From the NCBI RefSeq assembly GCF_005870085.1, contig NZ_SZNM01000004.1:124001-188000 (forward strand): 64,000 bases of DNA. Direction: 5' to 3'. Below the pieces are notes generated by a model. The model worked only from the letters and a program-made list of their open reading frames with translations, did no database searches and was not told where the DNA came from. Made by a program: the position numbers and the translations under genes. Origin of the DNA: Aquibacillus sediminis (GTDB lineage Bacteria; Bacillota; Bacilli; Bacillales; Amphibacillaceae). Positions 1-8,974 of this stretch are shown here, one piece after another; positions within the stretch are counted from its first letter, which is position 1, and every line of letters starts with the position of its first letter.

Positions 1-1
1 C

Positions 2-625
2 GAAATCAATCGTACCCCTGCCAAAACCCAAGCGGCTTTGTTAGAGGCGATGGAGGAACAACAAGTAACGATTCAAGGGGAGACCTATCCATTAGCCGAT
101 GTGTTTTTTGTGGTGGCGACGCAAAACCCTGTCGAGTATGAAGGGACCTATCCATTACCTGAAGCACAACAGGATCGATTTCTATTTAAATTGCATGTTG
201 ATTTTCCATCTTTAGAAGAAGAAACGATCGTGTTAAAACAAGTGATGACGGGTAGTTTTGGTGAAAAGAATAATCTAGAACCTGTGATGGATTTAGAGAC
301 ATTTAAAAATTGTAGGCAACAAGTAGAACAAGTGACATTAAGTGATGATATTTTAGACTACGTCATGCAAGTGGTAAGAAAAACTAGAGAAACCGAATCG
401 ATTCGGTTTGGTGCAAGTACAAGAGCGGCGATTTCGATTGCGCGAGCAGCTCGTGCTTGGGCATATATTGAAGGAAGAGAATATGCCACCCCAGATGATA
501 TTAAAGTTGTTGCAAAACCAGCATTACGTCATCGTATTCAACTATCACCACAGATGGAATTGGAGGGATCGACGGTTGACCAAATCATTGAAGAACTTGT
601 GGGAGCGATTCCTATTCCGAGATAG
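2..625 (+). CDS. MoxR-family AAA+ ATPase (5' end outside window)
   Basis: This is the C-terminal part of a MoxR-type AAA+ ATPase; the open frame runs in from the window edge, so the Walker A region is missing. Visible parts are the [19 protein letters not shown] segment, the sensor stretch FVVATQNP, the [11 protein letters not shown] segment with the arginine-finger region, and the lid domain. MoxR proteins act as chaperone-like ATPases, usually with a DUF58/VWA-type partner. The next gene overlaps its 3' end by about 29 bp and encodes exactly such a partner, so the two are very likely co-translated. The in-frame TTG at 38 is not a real start because the conserved frame continues upstream of it. 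Confidence 0.95.
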   Translation, partial: EINRTPAKTQAALLEAMEEQQVTIQGETYPLADVFFVVATQNPVEYEGTYPLPEAQQDRFLFKLHVDFPSLEEETIVLKQVMTGSFGEKNNLEPVMDLETFKNCRQQVEQVTLSDDILDYVMQVVRKTRETESIRFGASTRAAISIARAARAWAYIEGREYATPDDIKVVAKPALRHRIQLSPQMELEGSTVDQIIEELVGAIPIPR

Positions 626-1934
626 AGGAATCCTTCCAACGAAGCGGTTTATCACATTATTTTTGATTGTCTCAGCTGCATTGGTATTATTAGCAATAAC
701 AGGTATTTCTTGGTTTAATCTAGTGGTCGTAAACGTAACTTTTATGGTAGTTAGTTTGATAGATATTTTTCAATCACCGAAACAACAACAACTAACCTTT
801 AAAAGGTCAATTCCTGAGGAAATGGAACGTGGATTAAGCTATGAAGTTGATATCGAAGTCCTTAATACATCGATCAAATCGTTTCAATTTCGAATAGTCG
901 ATGAAATACCACAATCATTTCAACGATCATTTCCGATTCATGGGATTGTTGCGGCTCAAGGTAAAACCGTTGTATCCTACCAAATAACCGCACCTGTTCG
1001 AGGGAAATATACAATGAATAAATTATATGTTCGCTATCGAAGCAATTTCGGATTATGGGAAAAACAGGTCACAATTAAGATAAAAGATGTTGTAAAAGTT
1101 ATCCCCGATTTAACAGAGACAAGGCATTATCTAGAAAATGCGCAACGGTTTCTGCTAGAGGAAGGCAATCATATTCGTAAGCAACAGAGTAATGTGGGAG
1201 AATTTGCGAAAATTCGTAACTATGTTGTTGGAGATGACCCTAGGAAAATAAATTGGCGCCAAACTGCAAAATTACATCAGGTAATGACCAATGAGTACGA
1301 ACCAGAACACGGGAAATATGTTACCATTTTAATTGATTGTGGGCGGATGATGGGAGCGGAATTAAAAACGGGTAATCGATTAGAAAAAGTGTTAGAAGCA
1401 TGCATAACAGTTGCAGCAGCAGCATTGAGAAAAGGGGACTATGTTGCAGTTCTTGCTTTTTCAAAAGACATTCATGCTTACGTCGCGCCAGCAAAAGGCA
1501 TGGACCACCTGCAAAAAATAATGAAAACAATTTATCATGTACAAGTTGATGCAAGTGAGTCCAATTATGCTCAAGTATTTTACTATTTACAAACCGTACA
1601 AAACAAAAGGAGTCTCGTTTTATTATTTAGTGATGTCGGAACTTTTTTACATGAGGAAAGTGGACTTTTGCAGCTGAAAAGATTACGACAAAAGCACTTA
1701 TTTTTTATCGTTGGTATAGAGGATGAGTCACTTGTACAACATGCAAAAAATAGTCCAGAGACGACAAATCAAGCAATGGTAAAAAGTATTGCCCAACAAC
1801 AACTACTCGTAAAGCAACGAGAAAAGCATAAATGGGAACAACAAGGATTACTGATGATGGAAGTTAGAGAAGAACGGCTGGCGACGGCAGCCGTTTCTCA
1901 ATATATTGATTTTATCAATCGTGGGTTGTTGTAA
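597..1934 (+). CDS. DUF58 domain protein, partner of MoxR
   Basis: This 445-residue protein begins with a cytoplasmic [16 protein letters not shown] segment and two membrane helices (about residues 20-60). It then has a beta-rich region and the DUF58 signature [14 protein letters not shown] near residue 220, followed by a VWA-like region containing [11 protein letters not shown] chose the TTG at 597 because homologous proteins start just before the WxRFLFRD segment; the ribosome binding site there is weak, so the start is uncertain. It overlaps the moxR 3' end, which suggests translational coupling. Its last 20 bp overlap the stop region of the convergent SpoIIM-like gene. Its precise cellular role is unknown; a membrane-anchored adaptor for the MoxR ATPase is the usual inference. 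Confidence 0.85.
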   Translation: MWERFLFRDRGILPTKRFITLFLIVSAALVLLAITGISWFNLVVVNVTFMVVSLIDIFQSPKQQQLTFKRSIPEEMERGLSYEVDIEVLNTSIKSFQFRIVDEIPQSFQRSFPIHGIVAAQGKTVVSYQITAPVRGKYTMNKLYVRYRSNFGLWEKQVTIKIKDVVKVIPDLTETRHYLENAQRFLLEEGNHIRKQQSNVGEFAKIRNYVVGDDPRKINWRQTAKLHQVMTNEYEPEHGKYVTILIDCGRMMGAELKTGNRLEKVLEACITVAAAALRKGDYVAVLAFSKDIHAYVAPAKGMDHLQKIMKTIYHVQVDASESNYAQVFYYLQTVQNKRSLVLLFSDVGTFLHEESGLLQLKRLRQKHLFFIVGIEDESLVQHAKNSPETTNQAMVKSIAQQQLLVKQREKHKWEQQGLLMMEVREERLATAAVSQYIDFINRGLL

Positions 1935-2895
1935 CAACCTGCTTCTGGCGTCTAGATGAGAAACTACCGATGATAACATAAACCACCAAACCAACCACAG
2001 TCAGTAAGGCAACAAAATACTTTGTTTCCAATGAAAGCGATGCTGGTGTAATAAACCCTTCAATTATACCAGCTATGATAAATAAGGGGAGCGTACCTAG
2101 AAGTAATTGTACAGATCGCTTTGCTTGTGTCTTCAATTGATAGATTCTGGAATAAACGCCAGGAACAAATAGCTTATATCCCATTAACAGACCAGCGCCA
2201 CCTGCAATAAAGATAGCAGTTAATTCAATCATGCCATGAGGAACAATGTATGCCCAGAAATCATAGGACATATCATAATGCCAATACAAACCGGCCAATG
2301 CACCAACTAATAAACCATTATAAACTAATAAATAAACGGTTAATAACCCAAATGTTATTCCACCAGCGAAGGCAAGGATTGCCACTTGAATATTGTTCGT
2401 CATGATGTAAGCAGACATTGCAGATGAATCAACCGATCCATTGTTTTGTCCTAATTGTTCAGGATCCACCTCTTGTGCCATTTCCGTTGATAGAATTGAA
2501 TAGACATGAAGTGGATCATTGATCACAGCTAAATAACTTGCAACTCCCCCAAATAAAAACAAGATCATCGCAATCAAAACAAATTTCCATTGGTGTTGCA
2601 GTAATTCAATAAATGTCACTTGAAAGAAATGGCGTATTTGCTTGAAACTCGAAACTTGATCCTTGTAAAGTAAATTATGAGCTTTTGCTACTAACCCATT
2701 AAGGTAATCTGTTACCTCTTCGTTGGAAAAGTAAGTTTGGCAATAGGATAAATGTTGGGAAGTCTTTTGGTAGAGTCGATGAAATTCATCAATCTCTGTA
2801 CCCGTAAAACGTTTGTTTTTATGTAAAGCGGTGATTAAGTGTTCTAGTTGTTTCCAATCGTGACGATGTTTTTTCACAAATTGGTTAATTTTCAT
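1915..2895 (-). CDS. SpoIIM-family (DUF95) integral membrane protein
   Basis: This 326-residue protein has a soluble helical N-terminal third, then about five or six hydrophobic helices including the stretch ending HGMIELTAIFIAGGAGLL, which is typical of the SpoIIM/DUF95 family. It is a paralogue of the shorter, canonical SpoIIM at about 30.3 kb and has the longer form commonly found beside MoxR, DUF58 and RDD genes. The ATG at 2895 is preferred over the GTG at 2904 because AAGAAGGTG sits six bases upstream of it. It is transcribed divergently from the RDD gene and converges on the DUF58 gene. Its function is not established; a role in membrane remodelling is only inferred from SpoIIM. Confidence 0.85.
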   Translation of the reverse strand: MKINQFVKKHRHDWKQLEHLITALHKNKRFTGTEIDEFHRLYQKTSQHLSYCQTYFSNEEVTDYLNGLVAKAHNLLYKDQVSSFKQIRHFFQVTFIELLQHQWKFVLIAMILFLFGGVASYLAVINDPLHVYSILSTEMAQEVDPEQLGQNNGSVDSSAMSAYIMTNNIQVAILAFAGGITFGLLTVYLLVYNGLLVGALAGLYWHYDMSYDFWAYIVPHGMIELTAIFIAGGAGLLMGYKLFVPGVYSRIYQLKTQAKRSVQLLLGTLPLFIIAGIIEGFITPASLSLETKYFVALLTVVGLVVYVIIGSFSSRRQKQVVTTTHD

Positions 2896-3008
2896 TGCTT
2901 GCACCTTCTTTTTGTATAAAAGTATGTCATCTTTCTATTATTATAGTTAACTTCAGAACGATTAGAAACTAATTTGAAGAAATTTATAAAGAAATGAGGT
3001 TTCACTCA

Positions 3009-3806
3009 GTGAATCAGGAACATGTGAAAATCCAAACACCCGAGTATGTAGCGTTGCAATTTAAACCTGCAGGATTAGGGAGCCGAGCATCAGCTTTTAT
3101 TATTGATCAATCAATCATTATGGTTACTAATATTCTTTTTTTTATGGTGATTTTTTTGGCTGGGAGGGGGGTTGAAAGTTTTTCTTCCACAAATGCTTCC
3201 CCTTGGATCTTAGCATTAATCATTCTCGTCTTCTTTCTTATTAACTGGGGATATTTCTTTGTGTTAGAGTATTTTTTTGGCGGTAGAACGGTTGGCAAAC
3301 GATGGATTGGTATTCGAGTTATTCAGGATAATGGACATAGCATTACATTACTTTCTAGTCTAATTCGCAATTTGTTAAGAATTATTGATTCATTACCATC
3401 TGCTTACTTTTTAGGTATCATAATGATTTTCTTTCATTCTAAACATAAACGATTAGGAGACTTAGTCGCAGGTACGATCGTTGTGTATGAACGTAAAGCA
3501 CATTCAGGAACTACTACATCAATTATTCAAGAGATGGAAGATCGAGGACTTTCAAAGCAGGATCTTACCATTGATGATTGGACGTTAAGGTCGTTCGGCC
3601 AAGAAGAGTGGAAACTACTAAAAACTTATACAGAACGTTTTTTACAGTTACCATATATCGAACGAAGAGAGGTAACGAAACAATTGGCTAGCCTGTTGTT
3701 TCCAAAGTTAGGTTATGAACAAGGTAACAAGACAAATGAAGAAGTAGAAAATATATTATTAACACTTTACCTTTTTTTAAAAGAAGAATGGGAATATGAA
3801 CTTTAA
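3009..3806 (+). CDS. RDD family membrane protein
   Basis: This protein of about 265 residues has an RDD domain: a first helix region preceded by GLGSRASAFIIDQ, a second near residues 55-80, and a third around residues 115-140, with the conserved GGRTVGKRWIGIRVI loop between them. The C-terminal 90 residues are soluble and hydrophilic. The GTG at 3009 has TGAGGT eight bases upstream and is preferred to the ATG at 2994, which has no clear ribosome binding site. RDD proteins are often membrane transport-related, and some relatives act as Na+(Li+)/H+ antiporters, but no substrate can be named here. It is adjacent to and divergent from the SpoIIM-like gene, a common pairing. Confidence 0.85.
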   Translation: MNQEHVKIQTPEYVALQFKPAGLGSRASAFIIDQSIIMVTNILFFMVIFLAGRGVESFSSTNASPWILALIILVFFLINWGYFFVLEYFFGGRTVGKRWIGIRVIQDNGHSITLLSSLIRNLLRIIDSLPSAYFLGIIMIFFHSKHKRLGDLVAGTIVVYERKAHSGTTTSIIQEMEDRGLSKQDLTIDDWTLRSFGQEEWKLLKTYTERFLQLPYIERREVTKQLASLLFPKLGYEQGNKTNEEVENILLTLYLFLKEEWEYEL

Positions 3807-3859
3807 TTTAACATAAACATCCATAAAATGGGATGGATGGTTTCCGTGGAGTGGTAGTT

Positions 3860-4468
3860 ATGAAGGAACATTATTATGAAAAGTTATTAAACATAAAAAC
3901 GACAGGAATCCAAAAAGAAGATAATGAGGTGGTTCATTATTACCCATATGAATCAACTCCATATCAAGCAATAGAGGTATTATGTGATAACATTGAAATA
4001 AACAGCAAAGATGTTATTGTTGATTTTGGTTGTGGAAAAGGTCGCCTGAATTTTTATTTGAATTATTTCTTTCATGCAACAACAATCGGAATTGAGATGG
4101 ATGAGTCCTATTACGATGAAGCGCTAAAAAATAAATACCGGTATTTAACAAGGCATCGGCAGAAACAACATTCAATTCGTTTTGAATGTTGTTTAGCCGA
4201 AAAGTATAATATTAGCCCTTTTGATAACTTGTTTTATTTTTTTAATCCCTTCTCTATTCAAATTTTTATGCGAGTTATTCAAAATATTGTGTTATCTGTT
4301 GAGAAAAACAAACGGGAGATTAAGTTACTATTATATTATGCCTCAGAGGATTACATCATGTTTTTAGAATATCAAACAGCTTTTGAAATGGAAAAAGAAA
4401 TCATTATTCCCTATTTAAATGATAAAGATTCTTCAGAGCGTTTTTTAATATATCGATTATCTTTCTAA
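3860..4468 (+). CDS. SAM-dependent methyltransferase-like protein
   Basis: This 202-residue protein has a class I methyltransferase motif I, VDFGCGKGRLNFYL, at about residues 50-63, followed by a motif II-like acidic position in GIEMDESYYD. The stretch LFYFFNPFS lies where a motif IV/post-I strand is expected. The ATG at 3860 is chosen because GGAG lies about eight bases upstream; the upstream in-frame ATG at 3833 lacks one. It stands alone between the RDD gene and a roughly 310-bp non-coding stretch. The substrate cannot be predicted. Its low GC content and isolated position are compatible with accessory status. Confidence 0.75.
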   Translation: MKEHYYEKLLNIKTTGIQKEDNEVVHYYPYESTPYQAIEVLCDNIEINSKDVIVDFGCGKGRLNFYLNYFFHATTIGIEMDESYYDEALKNKYRYLTRHRQKQHSIRFECCLAEKYNISPFDNLFYFFNPFSIQIFMRVIQNIVLSVEKNKREIKLLLYYASEDYIMFLEYQTAFEMEKEIIIPYLNDKDSSERFLIYRLSF

Positions 4469-4558
4469 CATTGTTTTGTCTAGTGGGGAGGAAGAGTGTT
4501 ATTTAAGTGATTAATAAATCAAGGCTATTTTTAAATAGGTGCAACGTAGATAAAAAAA

Positions 4559-4642
4559 TGGACTAAAGATAGTTCACTGGAAGATATAAATGCCTTTTTC
4601 GGATCCGATGTCAATATTGCAGTTTCTTTAGAGAACTTATAG
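4559..4642 (+). pseudogene. Possible 27-codon coding remnant in intergenic region
   Basis: The 4469-4786 gap holds no full gene. Within it an open stretch without a start codon reads WTKDSSLEDINAFFGSDVN and then a short tail before a TAG. The composition looks protein-like, but there is no ribosome binding site and a stop lies just upstream. It may be the decayed 3' end of a lost gene. The rest of the gap is AT-rich with nothing else I can identify. Confidence 0.2.
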
Positions 4643-4786
4643 GAGTTTTAAATATGTTGACTACGTTGAGGTTCGCTCGTGAAGTAAAAAAATATTAACT
4701 ACGCGTTTTATCTTCACACTTTCTCCACAAATTAGTGATAGACTTATGAAGTAATATAACAATAAATATTTTTGAGGTGATTGAAT

Positions 4787-5419
4787 ATGAGAAGAAAAAA
4801 AGTAATATTAGCACTTGTAGCTATTACCACAGCTATTATACTATCTGCTTGTGGTGGAACTGATGAAGCAGATCCAGTTGAAGAAGAAAATCAAGTTGAC
4901 GAATCCACTCCTAATGAGGAAGATAGCCAAAATGAAGAAGGCGCTGAACAAGAACACTCTGAAACGGACCATTCAGATATGGATCATTCAGGTTCAAGTG
5001 AAGTTCCGACAGGTCTAAAAGAAGAGGAAAACCCTAAATATGAGGTTGGAAGTAAAGCGATAATTACGGAAGCGCATATGGAAGGGATGGAAGAAGCAGA
5101 GGCAACAATCGTTGGTGCTTATGATACATATGTTTACACGATTTCTTATACACCAACGACAGGTGGAGAGAGAATTACCGACCACAAGTGGGTAATTCAT
5201 GAAGAGTTCCCAGAAATTGGAGATGAACCATTAGAACCAGGGGAAGAAGCAGTTACGGATGCATCCCATATGACAGGAATGGAAGGAGCTACAGTAGAAA
5301 TTGATTCAGTCGAGGAAACAACCGTTTATATGATTGATTTTACACCAACAACAGGTGGAGAAGAAGTAACAAATCATAAGTGGGTAACAGAAAGTGAATT
5401 ATCACCTATTCAAGAATAA
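4787..5419 (+). CDS. YdhK-family lipoprotein with tandem DUF1541 repeats
   Basis: This 210-residue protein has a lipoprotein signal peptide ending LSACGG, so it is probably anchored on the outer face of the membrane. An acidic linker follows, with a His/Met/Asp segment (HSETDHSDMDHSG, about residues 55-70). Then come two copies of the YdhK (DUF1541) unit, each with an HMxGM motif and a YTPTTGG/FTPTTGG turn followed by HKWV. The His/Met content suggests metal handling, often copper, but this is inference. ATG 4787 has GAGGTGA six bases upstream; the TTG at 4781 abuts the ribosome binding site and is excluded. A hairpin at 5499-5531 may terminate it. Confidence 0.85.
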   Translation: MRRKKVILALVAITTAIILSACGGTDEADPVEEENQVDESTPNEEDSQNEEGAEQEHSETDHSDMDHSGSSEVPTGLKEEENPKYEVGSKAIITEAHMEGMEEAEATIVGAYDTYVYTISYTPTTGGERITDHKWVIHEEFPEIGDEPLEPGEEAVTDASHMTGMEGATVEIDSVEETTVYMIDFTPTTGGEEVTNHKWVTESELSPIQE

Positions 5420-5498
5420 CCGTTTTGATTCTGTTATTTCTTATTCAAATAAACGACTTTTTATTGAAGTAAGAGTTTGAAAAAAGCATAAATACAAT

Positions 5499-5531
5499 AA
5501 AGAGGATCGTCGATTGCGGCGATCTTTCTTT
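5499..5531 (+). terminator. Probable rho-independent terminator after ydhK-like gene
   Basis: The arms AAAGAGGATCG and CGATCTTTCTTT form a hairpin with a ten-base loop, about 80 bp after the lipoprotein stop. The T-run is interrupted by a C. The rest of the 5420-5895 gap is AT-rich and shows no supportable gene. Confidence 0.55.
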
Positions 5532-5895
5532 ATAACCAATGACTTTTTTGTATTTTTTATAACAATTTTATTAGCAGAAAACCCTAAATAATTCGTTGTT
5601 AAAATTGGAACATGTTGCCAAAATACGAAAACTAATTTCACGCATTTTTGAATTTCACTCCATTAAAGACCCAAAAATTAAGTTAACACTGTTTATGAAA
5701 CCAACAGCAAAATTGTTACATAAAGAAATCGCTTGTGTTGCGTAAGATTACACAGATTCTAAGTCAATCCGGTTGACCACCCAATCGTGGAATTGAATAA
5801 CAATCTGATAATACAGCATATTGGAAGTCCATCCATTAAAATAAGAATAAAAGGGCGGAGTTAAATTGACAATTCATTTCTATTCATGATACATT

Positions 5896-5913
5896 TATCT
5901 TGAATTAAAGATA
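5896..5913. promoter_or_regulatory. Candidate MhqR operator
   Basis: The 18-bp imperfect palindrome TATCTTGAATTAAAGATA lies about 80 bp upstream of the dioxygenase start. As I recall it, the B. subtilis MhqR site is TATCTCGAATTCGAGATA; 15 of 18 positions agree. MhqR represses quinone-responsive ring-cleavage dioxygenase genes, which fits the downstream gene. No mhqR gene is present in the window. Confidence 0.55.
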
Positions 5914-5996
5914 ATTTAATTAAACACAATAATTTTGAGAAGATGGAAATCTGTTAATGAGTGTCTACTTATTTCAAATAAATGGAGGAGTTTAAG

Positions 5997-6980
5997 TTGA
6001 ATCATTTAAAAGGAATGCACCACGTAACTGCGATTACAAGTAGTGCAGAGAAAAATTATGAATTTTTTACGTATATATTAGGGATGAGGTTAGTAAAGAA
6101 AACCGTCAATCAAGATGATATTCAAACTTATCATTTGTTCTTTGCGGATGATGAAGGGAATCCAGGTACCGATATGACGTTCTTCGATTTCCCTGGAATT
6201 CCAAAGGGAGTTCACGGAACGAATGAAATTTATAAGACATCATTTCGCGTTCCTAGTGATGAAGCTCTAGATTATTGGGTGAAGCGGTTTGATCGTTTAG
6301 ATGTGAAGCACACAGGAGTGAAAGAACAGTTTGGCAAAAAGTCCCTTTCATTTGTAGACTTTGACGATCAACACTACCAATTAATTTCTGATGAAAACAA
6401 TCAAGGAGTTAAGGCTGGGAAACCATGGAAAAAAGGTCCAATTCCACTTGAATATGCAATTACAGGATTAGGTCCAATTTTTGTTCGGATCGAGAACTTT
6501 GACTTTTTTAAAAAGGTGATGGAGCAAGTATTATTATTTAAGGAAATTGACCATGATGGAGCCTTTCACTTGTTTGAAGTAGGCGAGGGAGGCAATGGTG
6601 CACAAGTAATTGTCGAACATAATGACACTCTTCCACAGGCTAGACAAGGGTATGGCACTGTCCACCATGCAGCATTTCGAATTGAAGATCGCACGGTTTT
6701 AGATGAATGGGATGAACGGATGAAGCAATTTGGTTTTCCAACATCAGGGTATGTAGATCGCTTCTTTTTCAAATCTCTGTATTCAAGAGTTGCACCACAG
6801 ATTTTATTTGAATTTGCAACAGATGGTCCTGGATTTATGGGTGATGAACCTTATGAAACATTGGGAGAAAAGTTATCTTTACCACCATTCTTAGAAAATA
6901 AGCGCGAAGAAATTGAAAGGTTTGTTCGGCCAATTGATACCGTTAGAAGCACAAAGAATTTCGATAAGGAATATGAATAA
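5997..6980 (+). CDS. Ring-cleaving dioxygenase, VOC family (MhqO-like)
   Basis: This 327-residue protein has two vicinal-oxygen-chelate (glyoxalase/bleomycin-resistance) halves. The N-terminal half opens with GMHHVTAITSSAEKNYEFF, supplying a metal-ligand histidine. The second half has a second His in GYGTVHHAAFRI, and a carboxylate lies in ILFEFATDGPGF. In B. subtilis such proteins (MhqA/MhqE/MhqO) are induced by catechol and quinones and are thought to open aromatic rings or detoxify quinone adducts. The TTG at 5997 follows GGAGG by eight bases and is preferred to the ATG at 5982, which overlaps that site. A candidate MhqR operator lies upstream and a strong terminator downstream, so it appears monocistronic. 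Confidence 0.88.
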   Translation: MNHLKGMHHVTAITSSAEKNYEFFTYILGMRLVKKTVNQDDIQTYHLFFADDEGNPGTDMTFFDFPGIPKGVHGTNEIYKTSFRVPSDEALDYWVKRFDRLDVKHTGVKEQFGKKSLSFVDFDDQHYQLISDENNQGVKAGKPWKKGPIPLEYAITGLGPIFVRIENFDFFKKVMEQVLLFKEIDHDGAFHLFEVGEGGNGAQVIVEHNDTLPQARQGYGTVHHAAFRIEDRTVLDEWDERMKQFGFPTSGYVDRFFFKSLYSRVAPQILFEFATDGPGFMGDEPYETLGEKLSLPPFLENKREEIERFVRPIDTVRSTKNFDKEYE

Positions 6981-7017
6981 AGTTTCCCACTTTATTTGAT
7001 TTAGTAGAAATACAAGC

Positions 7018-7053
7018 ATAGTAGGCATGAATACTCATGTCTACTATTTTTTT
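7018..7053 (+). terminator. Rho-independent terminator after dioxygenase gene
   Basis: A 13-bp stem with one mismatch (ATAGTAGGCATGA paired with TCATGTCTACTAT) has a four-base loop and is followed by seven Ts. Confidence 0.85.
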
Positions 7054-7185
7054 AATTTTTTAACCTGCCGTACTAGACATGTAAACCGAGTTTCTTTAAA
7101 CTAAATATGCACTTAAGTGGTTATATTCATATACTAATCGGTGTGAAGTTACTAATTGGTGTGAAGTGTATGGGGGTGGATAGAT

Positions 7186-7818
7186 ATGTTTTTAATTGAA
7201 ACTTTTGTTTATATAGGTACAATTGCATTTGGTGTATCAGGAGCATTGATAGGGATACGTAAACAACTAGACTTATTCGGAGTTTTATTTTTATGTTTTA
7301 CTACATCGTTAGGCGGAGGGGTTATTCGTGATTTACTTATTGGAAATATACCTCCTGTTAATTTGATTAACCCACGGTATTTTCTTGTAAGTCTGGTTGC
7401 GGGTATTTTAACGATCCTGTTTTACGAAAAAATAACGCGTTTAACAGATAGTATGTTGATTTTTGATGCAATAGGATTAGGGGTTTTTACCGCAGTTGGA
7501 GCTCACACTGCAATAAATCTTGACTATAGCCAACCATTTTTAATTGTAGCAATGGGGTTAGTGACAGGAATAGGTGGCGGTGTTTTTCGCGATGTGTTTT
7601 CCAAAGAAATTCCCTTAGTTTTTCGAAAAGAAATATATGGAGTAGCGTCAATTGCAGGCTCTTTATTATTAATTGTAACTTATGATTTCTTGCCATCGGT
7701 CATGCCATTATACCTTTGTTTATTTACTACATTTATTATCCGGGTATTTACAGTCAAACGCGAATGGCATATTCCAACCATTAAACAAATAAAAGATAAG
7801 CAAATACAAAATCTTTAA
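7186..7818 (+). CDS. TRIC-family (UPF0126) cation channel protein, YvgT-like
   Basis: This 210-residue integral membrane protein has about seven hydrophobic segments built as an internal repeat. The paired glycine-rich motifs TSLGGGVIRDLL and TGIGGGVFRDVF lie about 85 residues apart, as in the two UPF0126 domains. Prokaryotic TRIC proteins are trimeric potassium-permeable channels; the physiological role in bacilli is unclear. The ATG at 7186 follows a GGGGGTGG site. It stands alone, with a terminator at 7842-7868. Confidence 0.9.
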   Translation: MFLIETFVYIGTIAFGVSGALIGIRKQLDLFGVLFLCFTTSLGGGVIRDLLIGNIPPVNLINPRYFLVSLVAGILTILFYEKITRLTDSMLIFDAIGLGVFTAVGAHTAINLDYSQPFLIVAMGLVTGIGGGVFRDVFSKEIPLVFRKEIYGVASIAGSLLLIVTYDFLPSVMPLYLCLFTTFIIRVFTVKREWHIPTIKQIKDKQIQNL

Positions 7819-7841
7819 ACTCATAATATGCATTCGTAACA

Positions 7842-7868
7842 GTCTTAGGTCTCACCTAAGGCTTTTTT
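7842..7868 (+). terminator. Rho-independent terminator after TRIC gene
   Basis: The stem GTCTTAGGT-ctc-ACCTAAGGC is followed by a run of seven Ts. Confidence 0.85.
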
Positions 7869-7869
7869 T

Positions 7870-8260
7870 AATAGCTAAGAATGTATCATCGAAATATGAT
7901 TCAAAAAAAGGTTAGACATATTCCAGCGCCTATCCTTAGTGGTCTTAAGTCTAGGTCCTCTTTGTAATAAAACACGTTACGACGAGGCTATTCTTAAGCT
8001 TGTCGAGTAGTGAATCAAGGCATCCCATGCGGTAGTCGTACTATAGGAAAGGATAAAATTTTAGGGCAGATGAATCATCGGTGGCGTAAATTTTAAAGCA
8101 ATCAGTATAAATGGAACTGAGAATCTGTCTTCGTCAAATGGTGCCAATCGACAAGTTTTCCGTAGGACATTTAATGATTCTAGAATGGTGCAAGGACGTC
8201 TACACACTTAGTGGAGGAAGAGCAAAACACAGCCAATGAATAAAGTATCACTATATTTAA
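7870..8260. other. Long non-coding stretch, possible decayed element
   Basis: This 390-bp stretch holds no supportable gene. A 42-codon open frame from about 8112 has no ribosome binding site. Its 3' part (8187-8255) weakly resembles the right half of the repeats at 46.1 and 55.5 kb: GGACGTCTACAC, then AGTGGAGGAAGAG, then a TATCACTATAT end. It may be a worn-out copy of the same family, but the match is too degraded to be sure. Confidence 0.3.
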
Positions 8261-8320
8261 CAATGTGAATAATTGCTATAAATAAACAAAAGCTATTGTC
8301 TAGAAGATGGAGGTGAAAAT

Positions 8321-8512
8321 ATGCCGAATAAATTAGGAGTACATGAATCAATCGAATTACACGAACTTGTTTCTTTTAAAAGTTTGTGCCTTACCAAAGC
8401 AACGATCATGCAGGGGCTTGTGTCGGATGAAAACTTAAAAAATCTTATGCAACAAGATGCAACTATGCATGAACGACATCTTAAGGAATTAAACAATCAT
8501 TTAAATCAATAA
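8321..8512 (+). CDS. Small CotF-like spore coat-associated protein
   Basis: This 63-residue, mostly helical protein has motifs seen in short coat-associated proteins that sit next to CotF relatives: ESIELHELVSFKSLCLTK and a C-terminal HERHLKEL helix. There is a clear GGAGGTG site before the ATG. It is 19 bp upstream of a CotF-family gene, so the two are almost certainly one operon. It probably acts in the mother cell during coat assembly. No individual gene name is certain. Confidence 0.75.
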   Translation: MPNKLGVHESIELHELVSFKSLCLTKATIMQGLVSDENLKNLMQQDATMHERHLKELNNHLNQ

Positions 8513-8531
8513 AAGGAAAGAAGGTGTTGGA

Positions 8532-8831
8532 ATGAATCCATTTTTAGAAAAATTAACAGGAATGGCTCCACTTACAGACCAAGTGATTGCAACAGATATC
8601 TTAGTGGCTGCAAAGGCAGAGATAAAAAACTATGCAGTAGCCATTACCGAAACTTCTACACCAGAGATTCGAAATGTGCTTACCAAACAATTAGAGGATG
8701 CGATAAGTTTTCATGAACAAATTGCCAATTATATGATAGAAAATGGTTTTTACTATCCTAAAGATGCTGCTAAACAACTGCAGCTTGATATGGAAACAGC
8801 ACAAAAGGCATTAAATATTGCTCAAGACTAA
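8532..8831 (+). CDS. CotF-family spore coat protein (YraD/YraF-like)
   Basis: This 99-residue helical protein matches the coat protein F family. It has an N-terminal ATDILVAAKAEIKNYAVAITE helix region, then RNVLTKQLEDAISFHEQIANY, and ends with the characteristic aromatic GFYYPKD turn before a final helix. Short CotF relatives occur in small operons expressed late in sporulation. It follows the 63-residue gene with a GAAAGAAGG site between them. A hairpin at 8849-8886 ends the unit. Confidence 0.85.
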   Translation: MNPFLEKLTGMAPLTDQVIATDILVAAKAEIKNYAVAITETSTPEIRNVLTKQLEDAISFHEQIANYMIENGFYYPKDAAKQLQLDMETAQKALNIAQD

Positions 8832-8848
8832 TTTATGGGAATGTACAT

Positions 8849-8886
8849 AAAATGAGGTGACTCTACATCCGAGCACCTCATTTTAC
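8849..8886 (+). terminator. Terminator after the coat protein operon
   Basis: The arms AAAATGAGGTG and CACCTCATTTT form an 11-bp stem with a 14-base loop, followed by TTTTAC. Confidence 0.7.
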
Positions 8887-8974
8887 ACAAGTGATAATAG
8901 ATTTTGTTTCGGAAGGGATGATGGTAAACTAGTCTTAGTAAATAATAATAAGTTCTAAAAAAAGGATGGTAGAT

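Noticed and set aside
5640-5830. Transposase remnant
   Set aside because: Short protein-like stretches occur but with frequent stops in all frames and no motif I could name.
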